DNA of 64,000 bases from Acinetobacter calcoaceticus ANC 3811 (lineage in GTDB: Bacteria; Pseudomonadota; Gammaproteobacteria; Pseudomonadales; Moraxellaceae): positions 1,212,240-1,276,239 of the forward strand of contig NZ_KB976986.1 of assembly GCF_000399665.1 (NCBI RefSeq). The letters run 5' to 3'. Shown in pieces: positions 47,174 to 56,969 of the stretch. The notes under the pieces were generated by a model. It was given only the letters and a program-made list of their open reading frames with translations, did not search any database and was not told the DNA's origin. Numbering within the stretch: the first letter of the stretch is position 1; each line of letters begins with the position of its first letter. The position numbers and the translations under genes were made by a program.

Positions 47174-47854
47174 CTAAATGGTACGGCTATTGACATACTC
47201 AACCATTAACTTAAATACCTGATCGATCGTTAATTCCGAACTATCAATGATATAAGCGTCTCTGGCTGGCTTGAGTGGGGCAACTTCTCGCTCCATATCT
47301 CTTTTGTCGCGCGCCTGTATATTAGCTAAAATGTCGTTTATTTTAGCATCTAGGCCCATGCCCTGCAACTGTTTTACTCTTCGCTCGGCACGCGACTCAG
47401 CTGAAGCCGTTAGATAAATTTTTGCATTTGCTTCTGGGAAAATAGCTGTTGCCATATCACGCCCATCTGCAACTAAGCCAGGATTTTGTGCAAAAGCTCT
47501 TTGTCGCTCAAATAATGCCTGTCTAAGCTCTGGAATTGCTGCAACTTTCGATGCATATTCACCAACGCGTTCTGTACGAATTGTTTGAGATACATCTTCA
47601 CCATCTAGAAAAACTAGAATGCCTGCTGCGGAAGTTTCAAATTTAATATCTAGTTGACGTGCATATTGAATGCATTCATCGAGCTGACTGTCTAATTTCT
47701 CTAATAAATCGTGTTTATGTAATGACAACCCTAATAAACGATATAAGGCACCAGAATCGAGTAAATGATATTGATAATGTGCTGCAAGTTTTGCGGCCAA
47801 TGTTCCTTTACCCGAACCACTCGGACCATCAATAGTAATAATTTGAACTGTCAT
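47174..47854 (-). CDS. cmk: Cytidylate kinase
   Basis: Phosphorylates CMP and dCMP. The frame is open from 47875, but the family start [18 protein letters not shown] puts initiation at 47854, giving 226 residues. The P-loop is GPSGSGKG near residue 10; the lid and CMP-binding parts include [13 protein letters not shown] and [10 protein letters not shown]. It follows the SRPBCC gene by 10 bp and leads to rpsA. Confidence 0.96.
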   Translation of the reverse strand: MTVQIITIDGPSGSGKGTLAAKLAAHYQYHLLDSGALYRLLGLSLHKHDLLEKLDSQLDECIQYARQLDIKFETSAAGILVFLDGEDVSQTIRTERVGEYASKVAAIPELRQALFERQRAFAQNPGLVADGRDMATAIFPEANAKIYLTASAESRAERRVKQLQGMGLDAKINDILANIQARDKRDMEREVAPLKPARDAYIIDSSELTIDQVFKLMVEYVNSRTI

Positions 47855-47864
47855 TGAACTCTCA

Positions 47865-48305
47865 CTAAGAAGCAATTGCTTTAGCTAATCTCGAAAAGCC
47901 TAGTGTAATGGCTAGTTTTAGCTGTGCAAGGATTAATTTACTTACCACAGGAGCTTTTGCAGTTAGCTCGATGCGGTATGTAACTAAAGTTATATATGGG
48001 GTAATTTCAGAAAACTCGATTCGACCTAAATGATGTTTAATCAAAGGATTGTCTATTAATTTATATTCAATACTTTTATTTTCTTCAAGCAATGTAATTT
48101 CTTCTTTAAGGGGCTTGATTGGGCCAAATCCCATACGACGAACTGAGCCCAAACCATCAGGTCTTTTAGAATCTGACGAATCTTTCACACGTACAACTTG
48201 TAAAGGTGCAAAAGCAGTATTGTAAGTTGCATGTTTAGATAGCAAGTTAAATACATCACTAAGAGGAGCATTAAATTCTTTTTTTACGGTAATTACATTA
48301 CGCAT
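47865..48305 (-). CDS. SRPBCC-fold protein
   Basis: A 146-residue protein with the START/SRPBCC pattern: [25 protein letters not shown] at the start, a chain of beta strands with the [11 protein letters not shown] turn near residue 52, and a long C-terminal helix (about 120-145). These proteins bind hydrophobic ligands. Nothing identifies the ligand. It ends 10 bp before cmk and may be cotranscribed with it. Confidence 0.8.
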   Translation of the reverse strand: MRNVITVKKEFNAPLSDVFNLLSKHATYNTAFAPLQVVRVKDSSDSKRPDGLGSVRRMGFGPIKPLKEEITLLEENKSIEYKLIDNPLIKHHLGRIEFSEITPYITLVTYRIELTAKAPVVSKLILAQLKLAITLGFSRLAKAIAS

Positions 48306-48374
48306 TGAATATTCCTTATTAAAAAAATCATGGCAGTCAAATCGCGTTAGTTTGCCATAAGCTCGTGTTACTTT

Positions 48375-48878
48375 TTAATCATTTAAGGACGTTTTCTGTT
48401 GTTTTTCTTGTTTCTTTTGCTCGCGTCTTTGTTTAAAAAAAAGACTGAGTTGTTGGGCACATTTTTCTTGTAAACAACCTTGTTCAAAAGTAAATCTGTG
48501 ATTGTAATAACCATGTTGCAGTAACTGACGAGCACTTACCAACGAACCTGCTTTAGGTTCTGTTGTGCCAAAAACCACATGTTTGATTCTTGCATGTACT
48601 AATGCGCCTACACACATTGTGCATGGCTCAAGAGTGACATATAAAGTTGCATCTTCAGGTAAACGATAATTATCTAATGATAAGCATGCTGCACGAATAG
48701 CTTGAATTTCTGCATGTGCAGTGGGATCTAGCAAACTAATGGGAGCATTATAGCCCGATCCAATCATTCGATTTTGACTAACTACAACCGCCCCAACTGG
48801 GATCTCACCCTGTTGAGCGGCTAATTCAGCTTGCTCGTAAGCAAGCTGCATCCAATACTCATCACTATATTCAGTCAT
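48375..48878 (-). CDS. tadA: tRNA-specific adenosine deaminase TadA
   Basis: Makes inosine at position 34 of tRNA-Arg(ACG). The 167-residue protein has the zinc/catalytic HAEIQAIRAA near residue 53, with the catalytic glutamate, and PCTMCVGALVHARI near 84 with two cysteine ligands. A basic tail (KQRREQKKQEKQQKT) closes the protein. It lies 5 bp after the hydratase-family gene on the same strand. Confidence 0.95.
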   Translation of the reverse strand: MTEYSDEYWMQLAYEQAELAAQQGEIPVGAVVVSQNRMIGSGYNAPISLLDPTAHAEIQAIRAACLSLDNYRLPEDATLYVTLEPCTMCVGALVHARIKHVVFGTTEPKAGSLVSARQLLQHGYYNHRFTFEQGCLQEKCAQQLSLFFKQRREQKKQEKQQKTSLND

Positions 48879-48883
48879 GTATT

Positions 48884-50008
48884 TTAGGTGATCACACCAT
48901 GTTGTCTAAGCAAAGCATTCCAGCTATCTATTGAAGTCACTGGCGGACAATCAGCTAATATGCCTCTTAAGCTTAGGTCTTCACATGGTTTCCATTCTGG
49001 TGATAAATCTTTATCAACCAAGCGTGCACGGACACCTTCTACAAAGTCAGGATGACGAATTTTCCACTCAGAAATCTGAGCTTCAAGATCAAAGACTTCG
49101 TCCCAAGAATGTATTTGTTTACCCCATTGCCATAACAACCAAGTAATAGCAGCAGTACTAGGAGATCCTTTTTGTAAGTTCTCACTCGCTTGACGCAACC
49201 AATCACTGCTCGCATCACGCAAACTCACAATAGCTTGATAATCTTGCTCAAAATTAAAGCCGCGGCAAACACTATGAATCACGTCTAGCGAGTTTTGTAA
49301 TGGACCTGCCGCAACCGGACGATGTAAACTATTTAAAGTATCATCAATTGCGCGGAAATCCCCAGCAGGATAATGAGCCCAATTAATATTTAAAACTTTC
49401 TGCAAAACATTATCACGTTGTGCTTCACAAATATGTGTTGCCCAGCCGATGCTATATGCTCCAGCAGCCGTCATGATTGAACCAGTTAAACCAGTAAACA
49501 AACCTACTGGACCACGATCTGCTAGAAAACGGCTCGCTCCGACATCTGGATATAAACCAATATTAATCTCAGGCATTGCTAAACGAGAATATGGGGTGAC
49601 TAGACGGAATGGTGCTGCCATAAACAGACCCAAACCACCGCCCATAACGTAGCCTTCGCCCCAAACAACCACAGGTTTAGCATAATTATGTAAGAGTAAG
49701 TCTAAAGCATATTCTTGCTGGAAAAACTTATTCGCAGTATCTACTTCTTGATTGATAACAAGTTGACGTAATTTTCTAACGTCACCACCCGCACAAAAAG
49801 CTTTCGGCGTAGTTGAATCTAACCAAATTGCTTTAACGCTCTCATCATCACGAAAATCTTCAAATACACGTAATAATGCCGTTACGATTGACTCATCTAA
49901 AGCATGCAATGATTTAGGACGATTCAAACGTACTATACGCCAGCCGTTTTTTGCTTCTTCGACCACCAAGTCCGGGTGATAGTTATTTAGATTGGGAGAG
50001 TTCATCAT
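48884..50008 (-). CDS. Enoyl-CoA hydratase/isomerase family, 3-hydroxyisobutyryl-CoA hydrolase-like
   Basis: A 374-residue crotonase-fold protein. The oxyanion-hole segments are [14 protein letters not shown] near residue 70 and [19 protein letters not shown] near 118, and [17 protein letters not shown] near 145 is the 3-hydroxyisobutyryl-CoA hydrolase pattern. That enzyme releases 3-hydroxyisobutyrate in valine breakdown. The length fits hydrolase rather than simple hydratase (about 260). No other valine-pathway gene is adjacent. It overlaps the ung stop by 4 bp. Confidence 0.85.
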   Translation of the reverse strand: MMNSPNLNNYHPDLVVEEAKNGWRIVRLNRPKSLHALDESIVTALLRVFEDFRDDESVKAIWLDSTTPKAFCAGGDVRKLRQLVINQEVDTANKFFQQEYALDLLLHNYAKPVVVWGEGYVMGGGLGLFMAAPFRLVTPYSRLAMPEINIGLYPDVGASRFLADRGPVGLFTGLTGSIMTAAGAYSIGWATHICEAQRDNVLQKVLNINWAHYPAGDFRAIDDTLNSLHRPVAAGPLQNSLDVIHSVCRGFNFEQDYQAIVSLRDASSDWLRQASENLQKGSPSTAAITWLLWQWGKQIHSWDEVFDLEAQISEWKIRHPDFVEGVRARLVDKDLSPEWKPCEDLSLRGILADCPPVTSIDSWNALLRQHGVIT

Positions 50009-50727
50009 GCGTCCAATTGCCAGTCTATGGGCTCAATGCCATGTTGTTTCAAATATTGATTTGTTTTTGAGAACACTTTGCATCCAAAAAAACCTCCTCT
50101 GTTTGCAGCAAGGGGCGATGGATGTGCAGCGGTTAAAACCAAGTGTTTATCTCTATTTATACGTTGTCCTTTGCGCTGTGCATAAGCACCCCACAAAATA
50201 AATACTACATGTTCTCTTTGCTCATTCAGGACATCAATGACTTCATCAGTAAATGCTTCCCAACCTTGCTTTTGATGTGAAGTTGGCTGTCCAGCCTCAA
50301 CGGTAAGCACGCTGTTCAGTAAAAGCACCCCTTGATTAGCCCATTTCGTTAAGTCACCATGGCGAGGGGCTGGAATACCCAAATCTGTATGCAATTCATG
50401 AAAAATATTACGTAAAGATGGTGGTAATGCAATACCTTTTTGAACAGAGAAACTTAATCCATTTGCTTGATTTGGTCCATGATATGGATCTTGTCCCAAA
50501 ATAACGACTTTCACCTCAGCCAAGGGTGTCGTATTTAGAGCACTAAAGATTTGTTTACTCGGCGGATATATTATTTTTTGTGCTTGTTTCTCTTGAAATA
50601 AGAAATCGCGCAAATTATCCATTTGAGGGCTTAACAAAAAAGGCGCTAAAGATATTTTCCAGCTTTCTTCTAATTGAACTTTACTGAGTTTATCTTGCTG
50701 TTGCTCAGTTAATTGCATTAATGTCAT
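50005..50727 (-). CDS. ung: Uracil-DNA glycosylase
   Basis: Family 1 UDG of 240 residues. The catalytic water-activating aspartate is in [16 protein letters not shown] near residue 77, and the leucine-loop histidine is in [17 protein letters not shown] near 200. A second Met two codons in (MQLTEQQ) is an alternative start. The 4-bp overlap with the hydrolase gene indicates translational coupling in an ung-hydrolase-tadA group. Confidence 0.97.
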   Translation of the reverse strand: MTLMQLTEQQQDKLSKVQLEESWKISLAPFLLSPQMDNLRDFLFQEKQAQKIIYPPSKQIFSALNTTPLAEVKVVILGQDPYHGPNQANGLSFSVQKGIALPPSLRNIFHELHTDLGIPAPRHGDLTKWANQGVLLLNSVLTVEAGQPTSHQKQGWEAFTDEVIDVLNEQREHVVFILWGAYAQRKGQRINRDKHLVLTAAHPSPLAANRGGFFGCKVFSKTNQYLKQHGIEPIDWQLDA

Positions 50728-50767
50728 CCTAGATCAATTTTCAATTCTACAAATACAGTAATTCGAT

Positions 50768-51364
50768 TTACACTTCGACTTGCAAATCAACTTGAGGATT
50801 ATTAAATTTCATCCCTTTTTTCAAGTCTTCATACATTTGCGGATTTGCCCACTCTATCTGAATTTGTTCTGAAAAAACAATTCCATCAAGACTTAAAATC
50901 CCCATTTGTTCGTTTTGAATATCTTCAATAAAGCTTTGAGCATATCCAGTATCAGTCTCATGAACAATAACTGAATAAACCTCAACATCACCTTCCCCAT
51001 TTTGAGTGATTGTTGATTGCAAAACTTGCTGAGCTAGATAAAAGAAAATACGAGAGAACTGTTCAGCCGATGGCGAAACAGGTAAAGAAATCCAGCGAGC
51101 ACTAAAAGTCTGACAAGCATCAATATATTGAGAATCATCTTTTTCCCAAAAACAGATTGCATGATCAAAGCTGTCAATAAGGTCTTTTATTACCCCTTTT
51201 AAAAGCCCAAAATCATAAACCATTTGTCCATGATCTAATTTCGAAGCTTTAAGCAATAATTCGACTTTATAGCTATGTCCATGAATTGATCGCTTACAAC
51301 GATCCGATGTACAGTTACGTACAACATGTGCATTTTCAAACTTAAATAACTTACGAATTAACAT
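50768..51364 (-). CDS. queD: 6-carboxytetrahydropterin synthase (QueD-like)
   Basis: PTPS-family enzyme of 198 residues, in the queuosine pathway if QueD. Zinc ligands are H13 of FENAHVV and the two histidines of SIHGHSYKV. The upstream CTSDRCKRSIHGH carries the cysteine. The protein is longer than E. coli QueD (about 120) because of a 70-residue C-terminal part, so it belongs to a longer subgroup. It is monocistronic on the minus strand. Confidence 0.85.
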   Translation of the reverse strand: MLIRKLFKFENAHVVRNCTSDRCKRSIHGHSYKVELLLKASKLDHGQMVYDFGLLKGVIKDLIDSFDHAICFWEKDDSQYIDACQTFSARWISLPVSPSAEQFSRIFFYLAQQVLQSTITQNGEGDVEVYSVIVHETDTGYAQSFIEDIQNEQMGILSLDGIVFSEQIQIEWANPQMYEDLKKGMKFNNPQVDLQVEV

Positions 51365-51593
51365 GTGCCAAATCGATCATTCCTTCTAGGAACATTATTA
51401 TAAAGCAAAAGACGAAAACTTCGCACCACTTTTCAATTAGAAACAATTAGCGAAAAGTATGATAAGACTTGTGAAGAAATATTGAAGATAAATATATAGA
51501 ACATTTATCTTTATTCTATATAGCCATGAGAGAAGTTTCTAACCATGACTTTTTTAACAATATGATCTAAACAAATAAATCAAAACTTTTCAA

Positions 51594-52553
51594 TTAGTTA
51601 AATGATGCCATATTTCTAGAATAAACATAAACCTGCTTATCATTACGCATTAGTGCACTTGTAAATTGTCTTTTCCGATTATTTAGCACAACCTCAATTT
51701 GTGCTTGAAAAAAACTCGACTTTACATCTAACAGGCTATTCAGCTCAGTTCTATTTTGAGTATCAACTGTTGAAAAAGCATTCAGTTGCCATAATTCATC
51801 AATATTTTGAAAGAATTTTAAATTTTGTTGGCGCATCTGAAGTTCTTTTTCTATCGCCCCTAAATCTAATTTTTGATCCATACTCGCTAAGACTAATGCT
51901 GGGGCCGTATTAATATTCACTTTTGTATTTTCGGGCAAGGCAGAAATATAGGGAGCAATTAAGTCATATTTCTTACCATCAAAACCTCTTACTAACTTTA
52001 ACTCTTCAATACGATGAAATTTAGCATTTGAAGCTAAATAACTAGGATCAAGGCCTTCATAATAACTGCTTTCCGCCCCCATAGGCCCAGATGGTTCGTC
52101 ATCTGGATCTTGCCAATCAATAACTGCTTGACTTAACTCTGCTGACAAGCCTACACGTACAAGTAACCGCTCAAACCAATTTTTAGCAGCTTTGTTTACA
52201 TTACCTTCATTCGTCGTCAAATTGTTTAGGTTAAATTTGCCTGACTCATCTAGTAAACGTCCTGATACTAATCCATCTTCTATCGGAAAAGGTGGCATCG
52301 GCTGTGCCCACGTTTCTTTTAAATGATCAACGCTACCAGCATTGTTTGCATCTTGAATTAATAATTCAGAAAAAAAGGCCTCTGCACTTTTTGCATAGAG
52401 TAATGACTGATTTTGACGCATTAAATAGCCAGTATTTTCCATCGTATTGGTTTGATGCTTTGCAATAGAGGCAGCTAAAATTGTAGCCAATGCAACCATA
52501 ATTAGAATGGTGAGCAAAGCAACACCTTGCTGATTTTTTTTATAGAATAACAT
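51594..52553 (-). CDS. gspK: Type II secretion minor pseudopilin GspK
   Basis: Tip subunit of the type II secretion pseudopilus, 319 residues. The prepilin leader ends at residues 9-11 (QQGVALLTILIM); the +5 position lacks glutamate, the known mark of GspK. The large globular domain includes KVNINTAPALVLASM near residue 225, the helix-hairpin-helix-like motif of the family. Its start overlaps the gspJ stop by 1 bp, indicating coupling. It is last of gspHIJK. Confidence 0.94.
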   Translation of the reverse strand: MLFYKKNQQGVALLTILIMVALATILAASIAKHQTNTMENTGYLMRQNQSLLYAKSAEAFFSELLIQDANNAGSVDHLKETWAQPMPPFPIEDGLVSGRLLDESGKFNLNNLTTNEGNVNKAAKNWFERLLVRVGLSAELSQAVIDWQDPDDEPSGPMGAESSYYEGLDPSYLASNAKFHRIEELKLVRGFDGKKYDLIAPYISALPENTKVNINTAPALVLASMDQKLDLGAIEKELQMRQQNLKFFQNIDELWQLNAFSTVDTQNRTELNSLLDVKSSFFQAQIEVVLNNRKRQFTSALMRNDKQVYVYSRNMASFN

Positions 52554-53254
52554 TATTGCGCTCCTTGCTTGGAGAGCGATAAATCACCTTGATTTAAGCT
52601 ATAAATCCACTCATAACTTACACCGGCAACTGTGAGTTGTATTTTTATTCCTTTCGGCAGCTTTCTAAATTCTTCAGGTTTTGTGGGATCAATATTAATT
52701 TCTGGCCACTTTGTCACTTCTTGTGGCGTGAGCACCATAATTTGAAATTGTTCGACTTGGCTCAACAGCGTACTTGATAATGGTTGCTCTCTATTTGAAG
52801 TATTTAAATTGCTATATTTAAGACGATAAAGCTTTTTTTGATCAGGATCATATTTATATTCAATACGCTCAAAAGGTGATAAACCTTGTTTTAATGGATC
52901 AGTAACACCAGCCTTACTAAAATGGAGAACTTGGTTATCAAGCTCTAATGCTGGATGAAGCTGTCCCCCTTGATTTGCCGATAAAGGTATAATTTGCAGT
53001 GTATCTCGCAAAACTTGTTGATACGCATCTTGTAATTCAAATAACTGCACTTCATGTTGAGCATTACGGTCACGAACTTTTAATAAATAATCAAAAATCT
53101 TCCAACCCAACAAAGATAGAACAGCAAAAATTGCAATTGCGACTAAAAGCTCAACTAAAGTAAATCCTGAGGCGCGAGTTAATCGAGCACTGCTCGATCG
53201 TGCCGTAAGACGGGAAGCTGGGATTCTCGAGCAAAGATATTTATTTTTTATCAT
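52553..53254 (-). CDS. gspJ: Type II secretion minor pseudopilin GspJ, with unusually long leader
   Basis: Minor pseudopilin of 233 residues. The cleavage motif ASG-FTLVELLVAIAIF starts at residue 29, with the +5 glutamate present. The leader is about 30 residues, long for a prepilin, and very rich in Arg and Ser. It is encoded by a locally GC-rich stretch containing a near-perfect palindrome (53182-53198). No internal start codon exists between it and the cleavage site, so the long leader must be translated if the gene is functional. 1-bp overlap with gspI and gspK on each side. Confidence 0.92.
   Translation of the reverse strand: MIKNKYLCSRIPASRLTARSSSARLTRASGFTLVELLVAIAIFAVLSLLGWKIFDYLLKVRDRNAQHEVQLFELQDAYQQVLRDTLQIIPLSANQGGQLHPALELDNQVLHFSKAGVTDPLKQGLSPFERIEYKYDPDQKKLYRLKYSNLNTSNREQPLSSTLLSQVEQFQIMVLTPQEVTKWPEINIDPTKPEEFRKLPKGIKIQLTVAGVSYEWIYSLNQGDLSLSKQGAQ
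53182..53198. repeat. Palindrome inside the gspJ leader
   Basis: ATCGAGCA and TGCTCGAT are perfect 8-bp arms separated by one base. The surrounding 70 bp are GC-rich compared with the flanking genes. It encodes part of the Arg/Ser-rich GspJ leader. Confidence 0.65.
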
Positions 53255-53634
53255 TATTTTACTTTCATTGGATAATTAAAAAATACCAAATGGGTAATAC
53301 CATTTTGAACTTTCCCTTTATCAGAATCATATAAGCTAATTTGCAAATCTACTTTCTGAACATTCGGGCTGACTGTAGACTCAGCAGATTTATCAATCTG
53401 CCAAGTTTCACCTTGAGAAGTAACCTGTTTACTTTGAGTTCCTTGCAACCATTCTTGATTTATCTCCATTAAGGCAACTTCATTCATTGCCACAAACTGA
53501 GCTTTTGTTCTAAGAATTGCATTTGAGGTAGATTGGGTATATTGCATGGCCACTTTAGTTAAGGCGACGGCAGCTACCGCAAAAATTGCTAAAGCTACCA
53601 TTACTTCTAATAGAGTAAAGCCTTTAGATTTCAT
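53254..53634 (-). CDS. gspI: Type II secretion minor pseudopilin GspI
   Basis: Minor pseudopilin of 126 residues that nucleates the tip complex with GspJ and GspK. The prepilin motif KSKG-FTLLEVMVALAIF is at residues 2-17, with the +5 glutamate. It starts 11 bp inside the end of gspH and overlaps gspJ by 1 bp. Confidence 0.94.
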   Translation of the reverse strand: MKSKGFTLLEVMVALAIFAVAAVALTKVAMQYTQSTSNAILRTKAQFVAMNEVALMEINQEWLQGTQSKQVTSQGETWQIDKSAESTVSPNVQKVDLQISLYDSDKGKVQNGITHLVFFNYPMKVK

Positions 53635-54178
53635 TTATTTTACCCAAATGATCAATTTGTATTTCTGAACCAATTGGTTTTTGTTCAAAGTAAAACTGTA
53701 TTTTAACTGTTTTAGCTTCACCATTTCCAAACCAGATTAATTGGGGAGCCTGTCCACCAACTAAATCTGTATTCGTAGCTTTTGAATAGGTTTGACCATC
53801 TAGAGGTTGTACTGTAAACGATACATGTTTAGGCAATTGGCGCGTAGTAAATTCTGGATATTTTTGCCAACGGTTTTTTAAATCTTGGACCTGTAATTTA
53901 CTCTGATCGTGGTATTCATAGAGTTCATAGGAAAATGGAGAAACGTCTGTTTCACTTAAGGTAGATAAAGCTAAAACACGAGATTGATCAAGTGACTCTT
54001 TACCAATTTTATGTGCATCAAGCAAAAATAACTCTCTTGCTTGCATCGCTTTCTTTTGGTCAACCCCACCTATATTAAGTACAACAAGAGAGGTCATAAT
54101 CGTCATAATAACAATCACCACCATCACTTCAATGAGGGTAAAACCTTTTTGTGATTTAGGCGGTGATTGAGATTTCAT
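53624..54178 (-). CDS. gspH: Type II secretion minor pseudopilin GspH
   Basis: Minor pseudopilin of 184 residues, first of gspHIJK here. The prepilin motif SQKG-FTLIEVMVVIVIM is at residues 9-24, with the +5 glutamate. The globular part is beta-rich, as in GspH. The rest of the secretion machinery (gspC-G, L-M) is not in this window; split gsp loci are typical of Acinetobacter. Confidence 0.92.
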   Translation of the reverse strand: MKSQSPPKSQKGFTLIEVMVVIVIMTIMTSLVVLNIGGVDQKKAMQARELFLLDAHKIGKESLDQSRVLALSTLSETDVSPFSYELYEYHDQSKLQVQDLKNRWQKYPEFTTRQLPKHVSFTVQPLDGQTYSKATNTDLVGGQAPQLIWFGNGEAKTVKIQFYFEQKPIGSEIQIDHLGKINEI

Positions 54179-54187
54179 ATCGACCTA

Positions 54188-54802
54188 TTAAGCATATTGT
54201 TCAACACTTTGTTTAGGTAAGGCCAATGCCTGATCAATATAAGCCACTCTTAAAGTGTCCCTTGAACCTAAATAGCGTTGATAAAAACTTGAGTTGAGAA
54301 TAGCTGCTGCACCATGAGTTAACGACCAAATAGATGCCAGATAATCTCGAGTTGTCATATTGCTTTGAATTGATTCTAAATAGTGATCTGTCATTCGAAT
54401 GATAATTCGTAATCGCTGTTTACGCACTTGATAAAGCTCATTAAAAAGGTGGTGTACTCCTTGAGCTGTAATCGAAAGTTTTTCCTCAATTTGATGAAAT
54501 AAAACTGTCCGTTCAGGATGATGTAAATGATGCAGCATAAAAAAGGCCAAATGTTCTGGAAAGGCCTTTTCAGTATCTTGAACCATTTCGAGTAACATAC
54601 GTTCATTACGGATAATCAATAGCATGTACAACTCATCTTTACTTTGAAAGTGTTTGTACAAAGTTCCTTTTGCTAAATCAAGCTCAGCAGCCAAGACATC
54701 AAGTGTCATTCCAGCTTCGCCATTTTCTAGCAATAATTGCTCCGCAACCTGAAATATTAATACTTCTCTTGCTCGGAACTGAGCCTGACGATCCATCTTC
54801 AC
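54188..54802 (-). CDS. TetR/AcrR-family transcriptional regulator
   Basis: A 204-residue regulator. The N-terminal helix-turn-helix (about residues 10-56) reads ILIFQVAEQLL through LDVLAAELDLAKGTLYKHFQSKDELYMLLI. The C-terminal half is the helical ligand-binding and dimerisation part. It lies 9 bp upstream of gspH on the same strand, but its target is unknown. Confidence 0.92.
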   Translation of the reverse strand: MKMDRQAQFRAREVLIFQVAEQLLLENGEAGMTLDVLAAELDLAKGTLYKHFQSKDELYMLLIIRNERMLLEMVQDTEKAFPEHLAFFMLHHLHHPERTVLFHQIEEKLSITAQGVHHLFNELYQVRKQRLRIIIRMTDHYLESIQSNMTTRDYLASIWSLTHGAAAILNSSFYQRYLGSRDTLRVAYIDQALALPKQSVEQYA

Positions 54803-54832
54803 GCAATTACTCTCTTATATAGTTTCTATAAC

Positions 54833-55606
54833 TTAAATCGCTTTTAGCAAGTTCTCAAAATTTTGTGAGGTGATCATTGCAATTTCCTCAACCGATTTAT
54901 CATATACATCGCTGAGCGCTTTGGCTACATAAGGCACATATTTTGGCTCATTTGTTTTACCGCGATATGGCACAGGTGCTAAATAAGGACTATCTGTTTC
55001 AATTAAAAGTCGATCTAGTGGAACTTGTTTAGCTACATCACGCAAGTCTTGTGCATTTTTAAATGACACAATACCTGAAAAAGAAATGTAATAACCACAA
55101 TCCAACACAGCCTTAGCAGTTTCCCAATCTTCGGTAAAACAATGCAAAATTCCATGCGTGGAGTTTTCAGCACGAATAATATCTACCGTATCATGCTTTG
55201 CTGAACGCGTATGGACGACGACTGGTTTTTTTACAATTTTCGAAGCTTGGATATGTCTGGCAAAACATGCCTTTTGCTCTTCAATAAAATCTGCACTGTG
55301 ATAATAATCCAATCCAGTTTCACCCAGAGCCCATACTTTTTCTGATCGAGCTAACTCGATCAAATGTTCGGTCGTTGCACGTGCCATCGTATCGACATCT
55401 TCACAAGGATGTACCCCTACCGTATATCCAACATCTTCATGCCTCTTTGCAATTTCTGCTAATGCAATGTGGTCATCAAGATCAACGGATATTGCCATAA
55501 ATTTAGACACGCCTTCTGCTCGCGCTGCAGCGAGCGCAAGGTCTAGATCACCGTTGTAGGGCGTTAAATCTAACATCGTTAAATGGCAATGCGTATCAAC
55601 AAACAC
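54833..55606 (-). CDS. TatD-family metal-dependent hydrolase (YcfH-like)
   Basis: A 257-residue TIM-barrel hydrolase. Metal-binding residues are visible in DTHCHL at the start, the VHPCED histidine, VHTRSA, LHCF and ETDSPYLAPVP. E. coli YcfH lies next to holB, and here it follows pilZ and holB, so this is the YcfH-type member, probably a 3'-5' DNase, rather than TatD of the twin-arginine locus. Confidence 0.92.
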   Translation of the reverse strand: MFVDTHCHLTMLDLTPYNGDLDLALAAARAEGVSKFMAISVDLDDHIALAEIAKRHEDVGYTVGVHPCEDVDTMARATTEHLIELARSEKVWALGETGLDYYHSADFIEEQKACFARHIQASKIVKKPVVVHTRSAKHDTVDIIRAENSTHGILHCFTEDWETAKAVLDCGYYISFSGIVSFKNAQDLRDVAKQVPLDRLLIETDSPYLAPVPYRGKTNEPKYVPYVAKALSDVYDKSVEEIAMITSQNFENLLKAI

Positions 55607-55623
55607 TTTTTTATCCTATTTGA

Positions 55624-55965
55624 CTACATGGTATAACTTGGACGATCTAGAGACATACTACCAGCCAAAACTCTTTCTGCCTCAGCTTTATAGTAAATTC
55701 CCTTATCTCCACTTAATTGAATAGCAAAACCTTGAGGTTTAAATCCACTCTGCTTGTGCGATATCCAAATCACCTTACCCGTAAGAGGAATTTTTTGAGA
55801 CTGCTCAGGCAAAGTAGCTAAAATGAAAATTTCTTGTCCCATTTTTACTTTTTGTTTTGATGGTACAAATAGGCCTCCACCTTGCACATATCCCATATAG
55901 CTTGCTTGTAAAGTAGCTCTATCAGGAATATTTACCTGAATAATCCCCCCCATTTGCGGCTGCAT
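55624..55965 (-). CDS. pilZ: PilZ, type IV pilus assembly protein
   Basis: A 113-residue PilZ-domain protein. It lacks the RxxxR and (D/N)xSxxG motifs needed to bind c-di-GMP, like Pseudomonas aeruginosa PilZ, which also does not bind it. The C-terminal LDRPSYTM matches the conserved tail of true PilZ. The position between holB and tatD is the same as in Pseudomonas. It acts in pilus assembly with PilB and FimX in other species. Confidence 0.92.
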   Translation of the reverse strand: MQPQMGGIIQVNIPDRATLQASYMGYVQGGGLFVPSKQKVKMGQEIFILATLPEQSQKIPLTGKVIWISHKQSGFKPQGFAIQLSGDKGIYYKAEAERVLAGSMSLDRPSYTM

Positions 55966-55975
55966 AATCTTCCCC

Positions 55976-56956
55976 TTAAATATTCATTAACGTTATAAAC
56001 AATTGATCTATAATAAGTTGACTTTGTACATTTTGCTCAACCAGCTTTTTTGCTTGTTGTAGTTCACTATAAATATTGAATAAGCTTTCTAAATCGTAAT
56101 ATGGACTTAATTGATCAAAATCTAAATCTGTATTTTTCTGCGGTTGATTTAGCTTGACACAAATTAAATCTCCCAACAAGTACTCAAAAAGTACGATAAA
56201 ATCACTAAAACTTAATTCTTTTTGCCATTTTCCTGAGAAAAATAAAGGCATATTTTTTTGAGCTACAATTTTTAGCCAATCATTTAAGAAAGTCTGTCGT
56301 TTAGCAAACCAATCACTTTTTGCAATTTCTATTGCTTGTAAAGGCATATCATTAGATAGGCCAAGTAATAAATCAGGTTGTACTTCTGCAATTTCAGATA
56401 AATGCTCATTCAAATATGAAGTAGCCTGCTCATATGAAATGCGATCTAAAGCAAAATGCTGCAATCGGCTACGAATAGTGGCTGGTAATTTAAGGTAGTG
56501 ATCAGCCAATAAAATTAAAACAACACGCTCACCGGGCTCTTCTAAGGTTTTTAATAATGCATTTGAGGATGCCAAGTTAAGAGCTTCCGCAGGCTCAATA
56601 AGAATAACTCGCCAGCCCTCTCCAGTTTGCTGCACGAAAGGCAGTAAATCTCGAATCTTTTCGATTTTTATTTTTGCATTTTGCTTTTTATTTTCTTCAT
56701 CTGTTGTGATATGAACATAATTTGGATGAGTGTCTGATTTTAACCATTGACAACTACTACACTCACCACAAGCACCATGAGGTTGCTTATTGAGACAAAG
56801 CACCCACGCCAAAAAATGCTTAGCAAAAGCATGCTTCCCACAGCCTTGCTTGCCATAGAATAATAGGCCATGCCCAATATTGGGAAACCTTGTTGTTAAG
56901 GTATCCCAAGTTGTTTTTTGCCAAGGATAAACCTTTGAAGTTACATTCGGATTCAT
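55976..56956 (-). CDS. holB: DNA polymerase III delta-prime subunit
   Basis: Clamp-loader subunit of 326 residues. The P-loop-like GKQGCGKHAF near residue 35 and the zinc module with four cysteines (CLNKQPHGACGECSSC, residues 53-68) are readable. The sensor-like LLKTLEEPGE is near 141. The C-terminal collar domain is divergent, as usual. It is followed by pilZ. Confidence 0.95.
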   Translation of the reverse strand: MNPNVTSKVYPWQKTTWDTLTTRFPNIGHGLLFYGKQGCGKHAFAKHFLAWVLCLNKQPHGACGECSSCQWLKSDTHPNYVHITTDEENKKQNAKIKIEKIRDLLPFVQQTGEGWRVILIEPAEALNLASSNALLKTLEEPGERVVLILLADHYLKLPATIRSRLQHFALDRISYEQATSYLNEHLSEIAEVQPDLLLGLSNDMPLQAIEIAKSDWFAKRQTFLNDWLKIVAQKNMPLFFSGKWQKELSFSDFIVLFEYLLGDLICVKLNQPQKNTDLDFDQLSPYYDLESLFNIYSELQQAKKLVEQNVQSQLIIDQLFITLMNI

Positions 56957-56969
56957 TAAAAATTAACGC

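Noticed and set aside
55624..55965. PilZ protein as a c-di-GMP receptor
   Set aside because: The RxxxR and (D/N)xSxxG binding motifs are missing; it matches the non-binding type IV pilus PilZ.
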